From: Labrys miyagiensis
GTDB taxonomy: Bacteria; Pseudomonadota; Alphaproteobacteria; Rhizobiales; Labraceae
Length of the DNA stretch: 64,000 nt
Assembly (NCBI RefSeq): GCF_030160835.1
Contig: NZ_BSPC01000017.1
Coordinates: 1 to 64,000 of the forward strand
Direction: 5' to 3'
Position numbers and translations under genes: made by a program. A model generated the notes under the pieces. The model made no database searches. It was given only the letters and a program-made list of their open reading frames with translations, and was not told the DNA's origin. Shown piece after piece: positions 19,819 to 29,367 of the stretch. How positions within the stretch are numbered: the first letter of the stretch is position 1; each line of letters opens with the position of its first letter.

Positions 19819-19971
19819 GAAAACACTCAGTTGCGGCCCCCCAAACACGGACCGAGCATTTGATTCCCCGAGGCGATGGACGGGCAGCGTTGCCGCGTCG
19901 CAGCCGAGACGACATTAACAATTGCGTGACAACGCGTCCACGCCTTGTGGCCGGCAGGATCGGGAAGCGGT

Positions 19972-21420
19972 TTACGCCGTGTTGCGGTCGGGGATCGAGA
20001 TGCGGAAGGTCGCTCCGGTTCCGGCGCCTTCCGTGTCGATCAAAACGAGCGTGCCGCCATGGGCCCTCACCAGCTCAGCCGCAATGGCAAGGCCGAGACC
20101 GGAGCCGCCGGGCCGCGTCGAGCCCGAGAAAGCTTCGAACAGTCTCTGCTGGGCTTTTTCCGGCACGCCTGGGCCGTTGTCGGCGATCTCGATCACGACC
20201 TGTTTCCTGTCGCGCCGCCCGCTCACGCTCAAGCAATTGGCCGCGCCGTCGGGCTGGCTGTGGTTTTCCAGCGCCTGCACCGCGTTGCGGCAGAGATTGA
20301 TCAGGATGCGGGAGAGCTGGTCGGGATCGGCGTCGATCTGCAAGCCCGGTTCGAGCGCCTCGCGCCAGGCTATCCTGTTGGCGTGATCCCCGCTTTCCGC
20401 ACCCAGCCCGACAAGTTCGCGGGTGTCGTTGACAATGGGCGCGACCGCGATGATGCGCCGCGAAGGCGGCTGCTCGGCGACACGGCCGTAGGAGAGCGTC
20501 GACTGGCAGAAGGCGATGGCCCGGTCCAGCGTCTGGATCAGCCTGGGTGCGAAGCGCTGTACGACGGGATCGTTGGTCTCGGCGAGGCGGTCGGAGAAAA
20601 GCTGGGCGCCGGCCAGCAGGTTGCGCAAGTCATGGCTGATCTTGGAGACGGCAAGGCCAAGGGCGGCGAGGCGGCTTCTCTGCTGCAGCATGCCGTGCAA
20701 TTGGCGCTGCATGGCCGCAAGCTCGCGCTCGGCGACGCCGATCTCGTCGCTGCGGCGAGAGGTGGGCACCACGCGCGAGTCGTCCTCCGGGTTTTCCCCG
20801 AAGCGTATCATGGCGCCCGTGAGGCGTCGCATCGGCCGCACGATCACCCAGCTCAGCGTCAGATAGACGAGGCATGCCGTAATGGCCGAGATGATAAGTG
20901 AGGAGAAGACGAGGCGGGTCGAAAAGGCATACATGCCCTGCTGCAGCGGCGTCTCGTCGACCACGATCTCGATGAACTGGCCTTGCATGGGTGCATCGCC
21001 CACCACGCGGATGAAGCGCCCCTTGGGAGCGAGCAGCGTAACGACGGCGTCGTGAATGGCCTCCATCTCCGACAGCGTGCGCAGATCCGTACTGAGCGCG
21101 ACCGTCGGCGGCATTTCTGACGAGGCGAGCAGGCGCTTGGTGTCGCTCATCTTCAACGCCACCATCTTGGCGCCGACCGAATCCAGGATCTGCATGGCGA
21201 GATTGTCGGAGACCATCCCGTCGGGCGCGGCCTCGAGCACCAGTGCTGCCGTGACGGCCGAAGACAGGCGGTTGGACAGCCAGTTGCGCCTGTAGGTGGC
21301 GACAGAAGGAAGGTAGATCAGCACCTCCGCCAGCAGGACGAACAGCACCGTCAGCACCAAAAGGCGCGCAGAAAGCCCGAAGCGGCCGGGTTTATTGGGC
21401 GTGGCGAGCGAGTTGGACAC
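19972..21420 (-). CDS. Orphan membrane sensor histidine kinase
   Basis: A 482-residue kinase. It has a TM helix near residues 20-40, a periplasmic domain of about 130 residues, a second TM (SLIISAITACLVYLTLSWVIV), a HAMP segment (RPMRRLTGAMIRFGENPED), the H box KISHDLRNLLAG with the phosphoacceptor histidine, and the ATPase boxes NLCRNAVQALE, ADNGPGVP and GGSGLGLAIAAELVRAHGG. The start is GTG. No response regulator is adjacent, so its partner must be encoded elsewhere. The signal is unknown. Confidence 0.9.
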   Translation of the reverse strand: MSNSLATPNKPGRFGLSARLLVLTVLFVLLAEVLIYLPSVATYRRNWLSNRLSSAVTAALVLEAAPDGMVSDNLAMQILDSVGAKMVALKMSDTKRLLASSEMPPTVALSTDLRTLSEMEAIHDAVVTLLAPKGRFIRVVGDAPMQGQFIEIVVDETPLQQGMYAFSTRLVFSSLIISAITACLVYLTLSWVIVRPMRRLTGAMIRFGENPEDDSRVVPTSRRSDEIGVAERELAAMQRQLHGMLQQRSRLAALGLAVSKISHDLRNLLAGAQLFSDRLAETNDPVVQRFAPRLIQTLDRAIAFCQSTLSYGRVAEQPPSRRIIAVAPIVNDTRELVGLGAESGDHANRIAWREALEPGLQIDADPDQLSRILINLCRNAVQALENHSQPDGAANCLSVSGRRDRKQVVIEIADNGPGVPEKAQQRLFEAFSGSTRPGGSGLGLAIAAELVRAHGGTLVLIDTEGAGTGATFRISIPDRNTA

Positions 21421-21830
21421 GAATCTGGCTTAACCGAATTTGGTTCGTCTCGCCAGTGCCCAGCCCGGCCCGGCGAAGTTGTAATGCGCCCTGCCAAGCC
21501 AGTTTGGAGCGCTTGGAGCGCTCTGCTAAAGTATGGTTGGCTTACGGCGTCGATGTGGCGGAGATCGGCGACAGCAACCGTCAAGGCGTGCGGATCCGTC
21601 CTTTCACAGTTGAGGGCTGCTTTTTCCTAGCTTTTTAACGGGCGTTCGACTATAGGGCCGCATCCCGGTGCGGACGCTCCGGATTTTACCCGCCGCTACC
21701 GACCCCGCTGGACGACATCCCGGCCGGGCCAAGGTGGAAGGCGATCCCGGCCAGACGGCCTTCTTCGTCGCAAGACGTTATCCGGCAATCGCGCAGCTCG
21801 CGCGCGAATGCCCTATGAAAGGACTATCCG
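21421..21830 (+). promoter_or_regulatory. 410-bp gap holding the rpsO promoter and leader
   Basis: No gene is convincing here. The distal part carries hairpins CCGCA-tcccgg-TGCGG (21658-21673) and GGCCGGG / CCCGGCC (21722-21728 and 21746-21752) just before rpsO, suggesting a structured leader such as the ones used by S15 to control its own translation. A -35/-10 pair cannot be assigned with confidence. A small hairpin GAGCGC-ttgg-AGCGCTC-like element lies near 21507-21523. Confidence 0.4.
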
Positions 21831-22100
21831 ATGTCGATTTCGCAAGAGCGCAAGACTGCGCTGATCAAGGAATATGGTGCCAAGGACGGCGATACTGGTT
21901 CTTCGGAAGTGCAGATCGCGATCCTCACCGAGCGTATCACCAACCTGACCGGCCATTTCAAGTCGCATGTGAAGGACAACCACTCCCGTCGTGGCCTTCT
22001 CAAGATGGTGGCCCTGCGCCGCTCGCTGCTCGACTACCTCAAGTCGCGTGATGAGAGCCGCTACAAGTCCGTCATCGAGCGTCTCGGCATCCGCCGCTAA
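21831..22100 (+). CDS. rpsO: 30S ribosomal protein S15
   Basis: An 89-residue S15 with canonical sequence ([46 protein letters not shown]). It binds 16S rRNA early in 30S assembly. AAAGGAC precedes the start. The order rpsO-pnp is widely conserved; truB, usually upstream, is absent. A strong intrinsic terminator follows. Confidence 0.97.
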   Translation: MSISQERKTALIKEYGAKDGDTGSSEVQIAILTERITNLTGHFKSHVKDNHSRRGLLKMVALRRSLLDYLKSRDESRYKSVIERLGIRR

Positions 22101-22108
22101 GACATGAA

Positions 22109-22146
22109 AGCCCGAAAGGCCGGTGCCTTTCGGGCTGCTCTTTTTT
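22109..22146 (+). terminator. Intrinsic terminator after rpsO
   Basis: A perfect 12-bp stem AGCCCGAAAGGC (22109-22120) / GCCTTTCGGGCT (22125-22136) with loop CGGT is followed by a T run at 22141-22146. It lies eight bases past the rpsO stop and should separate or attenuate rpsO from pnp transcription. Confidence 0.92.
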
Positions 22147-22208
22147 CATCAACGGGACGTGGCGACATGGGGTTGCCGCGAGAACCCAAACGACCGGATA
22201 GGCAGCAG

Positions 22209-22281
22209 GCCATGGCAGGATCGCAGGACGCAGGCCCGAGGCGTTGAGCTCAAAGGATGCGTCCTGCCATCTTGCGATGGC
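22209..22281 (+). promoter_or_regulatory. Long hairpin in the pnp 5' leader (candidate RNase III/PNPase autoregulation site)
   Basis: Positions 22209-22232 can pair with 22258-22281 across 24 positions, with 21 Watson-Crick pairs, one G-U pair and two mismatches; the inner ten bases GCAGGACGCA / TGCGTCCTGC are perfect. The loop is 25 bases. It lies 71 bases before the pnp start. In Escherichia coli a comparable leader duplex is cut by RNase III and then degraded by PNPase to limit its own synthesis. The role here is inferred from position and shape. Confidence 0.6.
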
Positions 22282-22352
22282 TGCTTTCGTTTCAGGGGCT
22301 CCAAAGAAGGGCCTTGCCTCATCCGGTCTCAAGCAAAGACAGGATTGAACGC

Positions 22353-24497
22353 ATGTTCACAATCTACCGCGAAGAGCTCGAATGGGCTGGCCGCAAACTC
22401 ATTCTCGAAACCGGCAAGATCGCTCGCCAGGCCGATGGCGCCGTGCTCGCCACCTATGGCGACTCGACCGTGCTGGCCACCGTCGTCTCGGCCAAGGAGC
22501 CGAAGGCCGGCGTCGACTTCTTCCCGCTCACCGTCAACTATCAGGAAAAGGCCTTCGCGGCTGGCCGCATTCCAGGCGGCTACTTCAAGCGTGAAGGCCG
22601 TCCGTCCGAGCGCGAGACGCTGATCTCCCGCCTGATCGACCGCCCGATCCGTCCGCTCTTCGTCGAGGGCTATCGCCATGACACCCAGGTTGTCGTCACC
22701 GTGCTCTCGCACGACCTGATCAACGACACCGACGTGCTCTCCATGGTCGCCGCCTCCGCCGCCCTGACCCTCTCGGGCGTGCCCTTCATGGGTCCCGTGG
22801 GCGCCGCCAGCGTCGGCTACGTCAATGGTGCGCTGAAGCTCAATCCGACCATCGACGAGATGAAGGAATCCTCCCTCGAGCTCGTGGTCGCCGGCACCGC
22901 CGACGCCGTGCTGATGGTGGAATCGGAAGCCAAGGAGCTTTCGGAGCAGACCATGCTCGAGGCCGTGATGCTCGGCCATTCCGGCTTCCAGCCGGTGATC
23001 GAGGCGATCATCCGCCTCGCCGAGAAGGCCGCCAAGGAGCCGCGCGACTTCCAGCCGGCCGATCACTCCGAGCTCGAAAAGGCCATGCTCGCCGTGATCG
23101 AGTCCGATCTGCGCGCCGCCTATTCGATCACCGTCAAGCAGCAGCGCTATGCCGCCGTCGACGCCTGCAAGGCCAAGGTCGTGGCTCACTTCCTGCCTGA
23201 GGGCGTCGAGAATCCTGCCTATTCCAAGCAGGTCGTCGCGGAGGTCTTCCACGAGCTGCAGGCCAAGGTCGTGCGCTGGAACATCCTCGACACCGGCACC
23301 CGCATCGACGGGCGCGACGTCAAGACGGTGCGCAACATCGTCGCCGAAGCGGGCATCCTGCCGCGCACCCACGGATCCGCGCTGTTCACGCGCGGTGAAA
23401 CCCAGGCCCTTGCCGTCGCCACGCTCGGCACCGGCGATGACGAGCAATATGTCGACAGCCTGGAAGGCACCTACAAGCAGCGCTTCATGCTGCATTACAA
23501 CTTCCCGCCCTACTCCGTGGGCGAGACCGGCCGCATGGGCTCCCCGGGCCGCCGCGAGATCGGCCATGGCAAGCTCGCCTGGCGCGCCATCCACCCGATG
23601 CTGCCCCCGCAGCACGAGTTCCCTTACACCATCCGCGTCGTCTCCGAGATCACCGAGTCCAACGGCTCATCCTCGATGGCCACGGTCTGCGGCTCCTCGC
23701 TGGCGCTGATGGATGCCGGCGTGCCGCTGCGCGCGCCGGTCGCCGGCATCGCCATGGGCCTCATCCTGGAAGGCGAGCGCTTTGCCGTGCTCTCCGACAT
23801 CCTGGGTGACGAGGACCATCTCGGCGACATGGACTTCAAGGTGGCCGGCACTGAGAACGGCGTCACCTCGCTGCAGATGGACATCAAGATCGCCGGCATC
23901 ACCGAGGAGATCATGAAGGTCGCCCTCGGCCAGGCCAAGGAAGGCCGCCTGCACATCCTCGGCGAGATGTCGAAGGCCCTGTCCGGTGCTCGCGCCGAAC
24001 TCGGCGAGCACGCGCCGCGCATCGAGGTGATCACCATTCCGGTCGACAAGATCCGCGAAGTGATCGGTTCGGGCGGCAAGGTCATCCGCGAGATCGTGGA
24101 GAAGACCGGCGCCAAGGTCGACATCCAGGACGACGGCACCATCAAGGTGGCCTCGGCTTCCGGCACGGCGATCAAGGCCGCCATCAACTGGATCAAGTCG
24201 ATCGCGTCCGAGCCCGAGCTCAATGCGATCTATGACGGCACCGTGGTCAAGACCACCGATTTCGGCGCCTTCGTCAATTTCTTCGGCGCCAAGGACGGTC
24301 TGGTTCACATCTCGCAACTGGCGGGAACCCGTGTGAACAAGGTCACCGACGTGGTCAAGGAAGGCGACAAGGTCAAGGTCAAGCTGCTCGGCTTCGACGA
24401 GCGCGGCAAGGTCCGCCTCTCGATGAAGGCCGTCGACCAGGCCACGGGCGAGGACCTGGAGAAGAAGGCCAAGGCCGAGGGCGAGGCCGCCGAGTAA
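22353..24497 (+). CDS. pnp: Polyribonucleotide nucleotidyltransferase (PNPase)
   Basis: A 714-residue PNPase: RNase PH domain 1 ([31 protein letters not shown]), an alpha-helical linker, RNase PH domain 2 ([43 protein letters not shown]), KH domain ([20 protein letters not shown]) and S1 domain ([26 protein letters not shown]). It is the phosphorolytic 3' to 5' exoribonuclease of the degradosome. The length fits the family. An AGGA lies upstream of the ATG at 22353. Confidence 0.97.
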   Translation: MFTIYREELEWAGRKLILETGKIARQADGAVLATYGDSTVLATVVSAKEPKAGVDFFPLTVNYQEKAFAAGRIPGGYFKREGRPSERETLISRLIDRPIRPLFVEGYRHDTQVVVTVLSHDLINDTDVLSMVAASAALTLSGVPFMGPVGAASVGYVNGALKLNPTIDEMKESSLELVVAGTADAVLMVESEAKELSEQTMLEAVMLGHSGFQPVIEAIIRLAEKAAKEPRDFQPADHSELEKAMLAVIESDLRAAYSITVKQQRYAAVDACKAKVVAHFLPEGVENPAYSKQVVAEVFHELQAKVVRWNILDTGTRIDGRDVKTVRNIVAEAGILPRTHGSALFTRGETQALAVATLGTGDDEQYVDSLEGTYKQRFMLHYNFPPYSVGETGRMGSPGRREIGHGKLAWRAIHPMLPPQHEFPYTIRVVSEITESNGSSSMATVCGSSLALMDAGVPLRAPVAGIAMGLILEGERFAVLSDILGDEDHLGDMDFKVAGTENGVTSLQMDIKIAGITEEIMKVALGQAKEGRLHILGEMSKALSGARAELGEHAPRIEVITIPVDKIREVIGSGGKVIREIVEKTGAKVDIQDDGTIKVASASGTAIKAAINWIKSIASEPELNAIYDGTVVKTTDFGAFVNFFGAKDGLVHISQLAGTRVNKVTDVVKEGDKVKVKLLGFDERGKVRLSMKAVDQATGEDLEKKAKAEGEAAE

Positions 24498-24524
24498 GGC
24501 TGGTTTTCCTACGCAATTCAGTCA

Positions 24525-24554
24525 AAGGGCGGCCCTCGGGTCGCCCTTATCTTT
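24525..24554. terminator. Bidirectional terminator between pnp and the convergent toxin gene
   Basis: AAGGGCG (24525-24531) pairs with CGCCCTT (24542-24548), with an inner CCC/GGG extension in the loop, and is followed by ATCTTTT. The toxin stop codon on the minus strand at 24547 lies within the stem. Confidence 0.7.
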
Positions 24555-24831
24555 TGGGCGGCCATTGCTGGGCACCGTGGATGACACGCAGAATCTCAAC
24601 CTGCTGTTGACCAATGCGATAGATCACAAGGAAAGGCGTGCCGCCTATGACGAGTTCGCGTGCGCGCGGCAACCGGCCGGAACGTCCCATTTCGGGGTGG
24701 TCGCGTAGATTAATCGCCTGATTTCGAATGCGATCGCCTTGTTCGCGGGCAGCTCTGGGGCTGTCTTTGGCAATTAGACGTACGATTGAGGCGCGATCGG
24801 TCAGTGCAGTTGGAAGCCAGGCGAGTTTCAC
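24547..24831 (-). CDS. parE: RelE/ParE-superfamily toxin
   Basis: A 94-residue ParE-like toxin (MKLAWLPTALTDRASIVRLIA, HPEMGRSGRLPRARELVIGGTPFLVIYRI, VEILRVIHGAQQWP). This branch either cleaves mRNA or, as ParE, poisons gyrase; the C-terminal RVIHGAQQWPP pattern is common among plasmid-stabilisation toxins. Its start overlaps the antitoxin stop by four bases, so the pair is translationally coupled with the antitoxin made first. Confidence 0.88.
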   Translation of the reverse strand: MKLAWLPTALTDRASIVRLIAKDSPRAAREQGDRIRNQAINLRDHPEMGRSGRLPRARELVIGGTPFLVIYRIGQQQVEILRVIHGAQQWPPKR

Positions 24832-25292
24832 CCCTTATCTCCGATCAGACGGGTGAGTTCAGCCCGCTGCTTTTCCCAGTCCGCGTCCGCTTCTTCCTGA
24901 CTGATCCAGACAGTGTTCGGATCGTCCGCTTCGTCGATGGCCTTCTGGATCTCCTCCCGGAACCAGGCATCATAGGCAGCCGCTTCATGAGCCTTGCGCA
25001 GGGCCTCTGAGCGGTCGGGGCGGGTGGGGGCCTTGGCACTGTCGGGTTCGTAGGCGGTGGCATCGACGTCGAACTCGGCGATGCCAACATCCTTGAGATA
25101 GGAGACCAGCGTGTCCAGCCGGCGGAAGACACGGGCATGGCGGCCGCGTTGTGCGATCAGGGTGCGTTGGTTCTGTCCGTAGCGGACCTGGATTGACCAC
25201 CCCTCGGGACGGCCAACGACGTGGGCGTTGCGCACCATGCCGGCCTCGACCAACGTTGACAGGGTGGCGTGATCGATGGTTTGGGCGGTCAT
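24828..25292 (-). CDS. Antitoxin of the ParE-like pair, with unusual N-terminal domain
   Basis: A 154-residue protein, long for an antitoxin. The C-terminal half (AHEAAAYDAWFREEIQKAIDEADD...) is the acidic toxin-wrapping tail found on many ParD/StbD-like antitoxins. The N-terminal 85 residues (HVVGRPEGWSIQVRYGQNQ, FRRLDTLVSYLKDVGI) do not look like a ribbon-helix-helix or PHD DNA-binding domain; they resemble the ParC-like proteins of broad-host-range plasmid maintenance loci. I infer an antitoxin with a ParC-type N-terminus. Which part binds DNA is unknown. Confidence 0.65.
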   Translation of the reverse strand: MTAQTIDHATLSTLVEAGMVRNAHVVGRPEGWSIQVRYGQNQRTLIAQRGRHARVFRRLDTLVSYLKDVGIAEFDVDATAYEPDSAKAPTRPDRSEALRKAHEAAAYDAWFREEIQKAIDEADDPNTVWISQEEADADWEKQRAELTRLIGDKG

Positions 25293-25327
25293 GGCGTTCC
25301 TCGCTTTGTCTTCGCAAGGCTACGCGG

Positions 25328-25360
25328 ATAATTATAAATTGCAAGTTTGAGTAATTATAA
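25328..25360. promoter_or_regulatory. Paired AT-rich operator upstream of the toxin-antitoxin operon
   Basis: TAATTATAA occurs twice, at 25329-25337 and 25352-25360, 23 bases apart (about two helical turns), each containing the near-palindrome ATAATTAT. They lie 36-68 bases upstream of the antitoxin start and would be suitable for cooperative autoregulatory binding. Confidence 0.5.
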
Positions 25361-25367
25361 AGTGATG

Positions 25368-25395
25368 GCGCGGCGCCGGCTTTCTCGCGCCGCGC
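25368..25395. terminator. GC hairpin downstream of the epoxide hydrolase gene
   Basis: GCGCGGCGC (25368-25376) and GCGCCGCGC (25387-25395) form a perfect 9-bp stem with a ten-base loop. It lies 50 bases past the stop of the minus-strand epoxide hydrolase gene, without a clear T run, so it may act as a transcript-stabilising or terminator hairpin. Confidence 0.4.
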
Positions 25396-25444
25396 GTGTC
25401 GGATAGGAAGATGCGGACGAGACGTTCGCGAACCCGGAAGATAG

Positions 25445-26611
25445 CTATTTTCGCAGGCTGTAAAATGCCTTTCTCAGTTCCTCCGCGAAGATCGTCGGCT
25501 GTTCGAAAGCCGCGAAATGACCGCCTTTGCTGGCCTCGCCCCAATGGAGCAGGTTCGGCCATACCGCGTCAGCCCAGGCACGCGGGGCCTGGAAGACCTC
25601 CTTGGGAAAGGTCGTCGCGGCCATGGGCAGTTCGATGCGGCCTGCCGAGAAGGGAGAGGCGGGGCTTTTGGCGTTTTCCCAATAGAAGCGGGCGGAGGAG
25701 GCGGCGCTGTTTGTCAGCCAATAGAGCGTGATGGCATCGAGGATGCGGTCGAGGCCCAGGAGGGTATCGACATCGCCATCATGGTCGGCCCAGGCCTGGA
25801 ATTTCTCGTAGATCCACAGCGCCTGGCCGGCCGGCGAATCGGCCAGGGCATAGCCAACGGTTTGCGGGCGGGTGGATTGCTGACGGTAGAAGCCTGATTC
25901 CTCGCCGCCGAAATGTGCGGCACCTGCAAAGGCGGCGGCTTCCTGCGCCGTCGGATTGGCCGGGACATGCTCGGGGAACACCAGAGGCAGGTTCACATGC
26001 GCGCCGGCCAGGCCCTGAGGGCGCAGCAAGGCCAGCACGTGGGTGACGCCCGAACCCCAATCGCCGCCCTGCGCCACCCATTTGCTGTAGCCGAGGCGCT
26101 CCATCAGCATGGCCCAGGCTTTGGCGGTGCGCAGGACATCCCAGCCGGTCTCCTCGGGCTTTCCGGAGAAGCCGAAGCCGGGCAGCGAGGGGATGACGAC
26201 ATCGAAGGCGTCTTCGGCCTTGCCGCCGAAACGGGTGGGATCGGTGAGGGGCTCGATCAGGTCGAGGAACTCGACCACCGATCCCGGCCAGCCATGGGTG
26301 AGGATGATCGGCAAGGCCGTGGCGTGCGGCGATTTCACCCGGATGAAGTGAATATCGAGGCCATCTATCCGCGTGGTGAATTGCGGATAGGCATTGAGGC
26401 GGGCCTCGAATTTGCGCCAGTCGTAATGCTCGCGCCAATGGGCAATCAGTGGCTGCGCCTTGGCGAGCGGCACGCCCTGCGACCAATCCGCCACGGCCTC
26501 CCGCTCAGGCCAGCGCGTGCGCGCCAGCCTTTGTTTGAGATCGTCGAGTTCGGCCTGGGGAATGGCGACATGAAACGGGGTTATCGCCCCGTCTTCTGAT
26601 ATTTGTGTCAT
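25445..26611 (-). CDS. Epoxide hydrolase (EHN domain plus alpha/beta hydrolase)
   Basis: A 388-residue enzyme of the microsomal/juvenile-hormone epoxide hydrolase type. The N-terminal EHN domain (PFHVAIPQAELDDLKQRLARTRWPE) precedes an alpha/beta-hydrolase core with oxyanion motif THGWPGS, nucleophile Asp in QGGDWGSG and the terminal catalytic His in KGGHFAAFEQP. It opens epoxides to diols. It sits 37 bases downstream of the SDR gene on the same strand, so the two are likely co-transcribed. Start at 26611 is chosen because the upstream residues lack similarity to the family. Confidence 0.88.
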   Translation of the reverse strand: MTQISEDGAITPFHVAIPQAELDDLKQRLARTRWPEREAVADWSQGVPLAKAQPLIAHWREHYDWRKFEARLNAYPQFTTRIDGLDIHFIRVKSPHATALPIILTHGWPGSVVEFLDLIEPLTDPTRFGGKAEDAFDVVIPSLPGFGFSGKPEETGWDVLRTAKAWAMLMERLGYSKWVAQGGDWGSGVTHVLALLRPQGLAGAHVNLPLVFPEHVPANPTAQEAAAFAGAAHFGGEESGFYRQQSTRPQTVGYALADSPAGQALWIYEKFQAWADHDGDVDTLLGLDRILDAITLYWLTNSAASSARFYWENAKSPASPFSAGRIELPMAATTFPKEVFQAPRAWADAVWPNLLHWGEASKGGHFAAFEQPTIFAEELRKAFYSLRK

Positions 26612-26648
26612 GAGATTTCTTTTCTGCTTCCGCTGAAGGCGTCTGTGA

Positions 26649-27464
26649 TCAAGCAGCGTTGGCTTGGCGCAGGCCGAAGCGCTCCGCGGGCTTGCTGTGC
26701 GACAGATTGGGGCCGAGGGCCTTGCGGGCGGCCTCATAGGCATTCCAATCGGCGATATCGGGCAAGGAGGGGATCGTCACGGTCTCGCCCTGGTTCAAGC
26801 CGGCGATGGCGGCATCGACCATATCCTCGGCTGACATCACGATGGTTTCAGGCAGGTGGGTAATGGGCACGCCGGCGACGTCCCAGAATTCGGTGGCGGT
26901 GGCGCCGGGCAGCACGGCCTGCACGCGCACATTCTTGTCGGCCAGCTCATGCTGGAGGCTCTGGCTGAAGGCGAGCACGAAGGCCTTGCTGCCGCCGTAG
27001 ACGCCGTTGAGCAATTCCGGGGCGATGGCGACGATGGAAGCAATGTTGATGATGGTGCCGCGTCCGCGCTCGACGAAGGCCGGCGCCGCCGCATAGGCAA
27101 GGCGCGTGAGGGCGGTGATGTTGAGGGTGATCATCTCCTCCATCTTCTCGATGGAGGATTGCAGTAGAGGCGCACCGCCGCCGAAGCCGGCATTGTTGAC
27201 GAGGCCGGTAATGCTGGCATCCGTCTTCAACACCGTCTCGATGCGGGCGAGATCGTCCTTGTTGCCGAGGTCCGCGATGATGACGGCAACATGGCGGCCG
27301 GTTTCCTGGTGCAGGCGGGCGGCGAGCGTGTCCAGGCGCTGCTGGTTGCGGGCGACCAGGATGAGGTCATAGCCCTTCCGGGCAAAACGGTCGGCATAGA
27401 CAGCGCCGATGCCGGAGGAAGCGCCGGTGATCAGGACGGTGCCGCGATCTTGAGAGGTGGTCAT
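26649..27464 (-). CDS. Short-chain dehydrogenase/reductase
   Basis: A 271-residue classical SDR: TGASSGIG cofactor loop, NNAGFGGG, NIASIVAIAP with the catalytic serine, and the YxxxK motif as YGGSK. It uses NAD(P)(H) to interconvert a carbonyl and an alcohol. AAGGAG is located eight bases before the ATG at 27464. It is first in an operon with the epoxide hydrolase and is divergent from a GlxA-type regulator, so a small inducible pathway for an epoxide or its diol product is plausible. Confidence 0.88.
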   Translation of the reverse strand: MTTSQDRGTVLITGASSGIGAVYADRFARKGYDLILVARNQQRLDTLAARLHQETGRHVAVIIADLGNKDDLARIETVLKTDASITGLVNNAGFGGGAPLLQSSIEKMEEMITLNITALTRLAYAAAPAFVERGRGTIINIASIVAIAPELLNGVYGGSKAFVLAFSQSLQHELADKNVRVQAVLPGATATEFWDVAGVPITHLPETIVMSAEDMVDAAIAGLNQGETVTIPSLPDIADWNAYEAARKALGPNLSHSKPAERFGLRQANAA

Positions 27465-27580
27465 TGAAAAAGCTCCTTGCTCGCCAACCCATCGTTGGCG
27501 TTGCAAGGCTTCTACGCCCCCTTGTGTTTGTCTCAAATGCCATATATACAATGTTTTAGGACATACAGTTCGAGGCGCCT

Positions 27581-28525
27581 ATGCAAAAGATCGGCTTTCT
27601 GGTTTCACCCGGCTTTCAGGTCATGAGCCTGTCGGCGCTTTCGGTGTTCGAGTTCACCAATATCGCCGCGGGCGAGCCGCTTTATGCGATGCAGGCTCTG
27701 TCGGAGGAGGGCGGGCTGGTGCGCAGTTCGATTGGCACCGCCATGGAGACGCAGGCCTTCGGCAGTGCCGCCCTCGAGGACACCACCTTCGACACGCTGA
27801 TCGTCTCGGGCGGCCCGGTGATCACGCCCTCCACGCCGGCGGTCATCGATTATGTGCGGCGCGCCCGCCAGGTCACGCGGCGCATGGCTTCGATCTGCAC
27901 CGGCGCGTTCATGCTGGGGGATGCCGGCCTGCTCGATGGCAAGCGCGCCACCACTCATTGGGCCAACACGCGCGCCCTGCAGGCGAAATTTCCAAAGGCG
28001 AAGGTGGATGAGGACCGCATCTTCATTACCGATGGCCAGATCTGGACCTCGGCCGGCATGAGCGCCGGCGTGGATCTGGCGCTCGGCCTGGTGGAGGAGG
28101 ATCATGGCGCCGAAATGGCCCGCATGGTGGCGCGCTATCTGGTGGTCTATCACCGGCGGGGAGGCGGCCAATCGCAGCATTCCAACCTGCTCGATCTCGA
28201 TGCCAAGTCGGACAGAATCCAGACCGCGCTGACCTATGCCAAGCGCAACCTGCATACCGAACTGTCGGTGGAGCAATTGGCCGAGGTCGCCCATCTCTCG
28301 CCGCGCCAGTTCAGCCGTGCCTTCCGAGCCGAAACCGGCCAATCCCCGGCCAAGGCGGTGGAGAACCTGCGCGTGGAGGCCGCGCGGCTGATGATGGAGC
28401 AGAGCCGGCACCCCATCGACATCGTGGCTCGCGAAACCGGCTTTGCCGACAGGGAGCGCATGCGCCAGGCGTTCCTGCGCGCGTTTGGGCAGCCGCCGCA
28501 GGCGATCAGGCGGGGGATGAGGTGA
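27581..28525 (+). CDS. GlxA-family regulator (DJ-1/PfpI domain plus AraC helix-turn-helix)
   Basis: A 314-residue protein. The N-terminal half is a DJ-1/PfpI-like class I glutamine amidotransferase fold ([55 protein letters not shown]). The C-terminal half holds two AraC helix-turn-helix motifs ([21 protein letters not shown] and [21 protein letters not shown]). It is divergent from the SDR-epoxide hydrolase operon across a 116-bp gap and probably controls it. A hairpin follows the stop codon directly. Confidence 0.88.
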   Translation: MQKIGFLVSPGFQVMSLSALSVFEFTNIAAGEPLYAMQALSEEGGLVRSSIGTAMETQAFGSAALEDTTFDTLIVSGGPVITPSTPAVIDYVRRARQVTRRMASICTGAFMLGDAGLLDGKRATTHWANTRALQAKFPKAKVDEDRIFITDGQIWTSAGMSAGVDLALGLVEEDHGAEMARMVARYLVVYHRRGGGQSQHSNLLDLDAKSDRIQTALTYAKRNLHTELSVEQLAEVAHLSPRQFSRAFRAETGQSPAKAVENLRVEAARLMMEQSRHPIDIVARETGFADRERMRQAFLRAFGQPPQAIRRGMR

Positions 28526-28561
28526 CCTGGGAGAGCGGACGGGAACGTCCACGCTCCCAGG
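28526..28561 (+). terminator. Palindrome right after the regulator stop (reduced A-type repeat)
   Basis: CCTGGGAG (28526-28533) pairs with CTCCCAGG (28554-28561) and an inner GGACG-ggaa-CGTCC extends the stem. It is the outer arm of the A-type palindrome without core or second hairpin, and begins the base after the TGA. It lacks a T run, so termination is inferred from position. Confidence 0.55.
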
Positions 28562-28749
28562 AATCTGTCGCGTCCCTGTTGCTTTTTCCGCCCTCTCCTT
28601 CTATAGACGCCGCTTCCCCGCATCGACCGGCTGATAAGGGCTGCCGTGGCGATGCTGATGGCTCGGGCGCTTTTCAACAAAGCACACGGCTTACCGGTGG
28701 CGGAACCCAAAAGGTTTCGGCGCCTTTCTTATATTCGGAGACGAGCAAA

Positions 28750-28950
28750 ATGCCCAAGATGAAGACCAAGTCGGGCGCCAAGAAGCGCTTCAAGATTACG
28801 GGGTCAGGCAAGGTGATGCACGCCCAGCAGGGCAAGCGCCACGGCATGATCAAGCGTACCAACAAGCAGATCCGTAAGCTTCGCGGCACGCGCGTCCTCT
28901 TCAAGACGGACGGCGAAAACGTGAAGAAGTATTTCCTGCCGAACGGCTGA
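28750..28950 (+). CDS. rpmI: 50S ribosomal protein L35
   Basis: A 66-residue L35 ([42 protein letters not shown]). It is followed by rplT after 37 bases. The leader (about 28590-28749) contains short complementary stretches, but I cannot assign an L20-type regulatory structure. infC, the usual upstream gene, is missing; the GlxA-type regulator precedes instead. Confidence 0.97.
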   Translation: MPKMKTKSGAKKRFKITGSGKVMHAQQGKRHGMIKRTNKQIRKLRGTRVLFKTDGENVKKYFLPNG

Positions 28951-28987
28951 TCGCCACGGCAACGCGAAACCTTAAGGAGATCAGCGA

Positions 28988-29341
28988 ATGGCACGCGTTA
29001 AACGGGGCGTTACGTCCCATGCTAAGCACAAGAAGACACTCGACGCGGCAAAGGGCTTTTATGGCCGCCGCAAGAATACGATCCGCATTGCCAAGCAGGC
29101 AGTCGATCGTTCGATGCAATACGCCTATATCGGCCGCAAGCTCAAGAAGCGCAACATGCGCGCGCTGTGGATCCAGCGCGTCAACGCTGCTGTCCGCGAG
29201 CTGGGCCTGACCTATTCCAAGTTCATCGCGGGCCTTGCCAAGGCCGGCATCGAGATCGACCGCAAGGTGCTCTCCGACCTCGCCATCCGCGAGCCGGAGG
29301 CCTTCAAGGCGCTGGTGGAGAAGGTCAAGGCTGCCGCGTAA
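28988..29341 (+). CDS. rplT: 50S ribosomal protein L20
   Basis: A 117-residue L20 with canonical sequence ([30 protein letters not shown]..., [25 protein letters not shown]-like ending). It binds 23S rRNA early in assembly and commonly represses its own operon. AAGGAG precedes the ATG closely. An intrinsic terminator follows, so the usual read-through into pheS does not occur here. Confidence 0.97.
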   Translation: MARVKRGVTSHAKHKKTLDAAKGFYGRRKNTIRIAKQAVDRSMQYAYIGRKLKKRNMRALWIQRVNAAVRELGLTYSKFIAGLAKAGIEIDRKVLSDLAIREPEAFKALVEKVKAAA

Positions 29342-29367
29342 GCGCTGCCTGATAGACTGTTCTGTCC

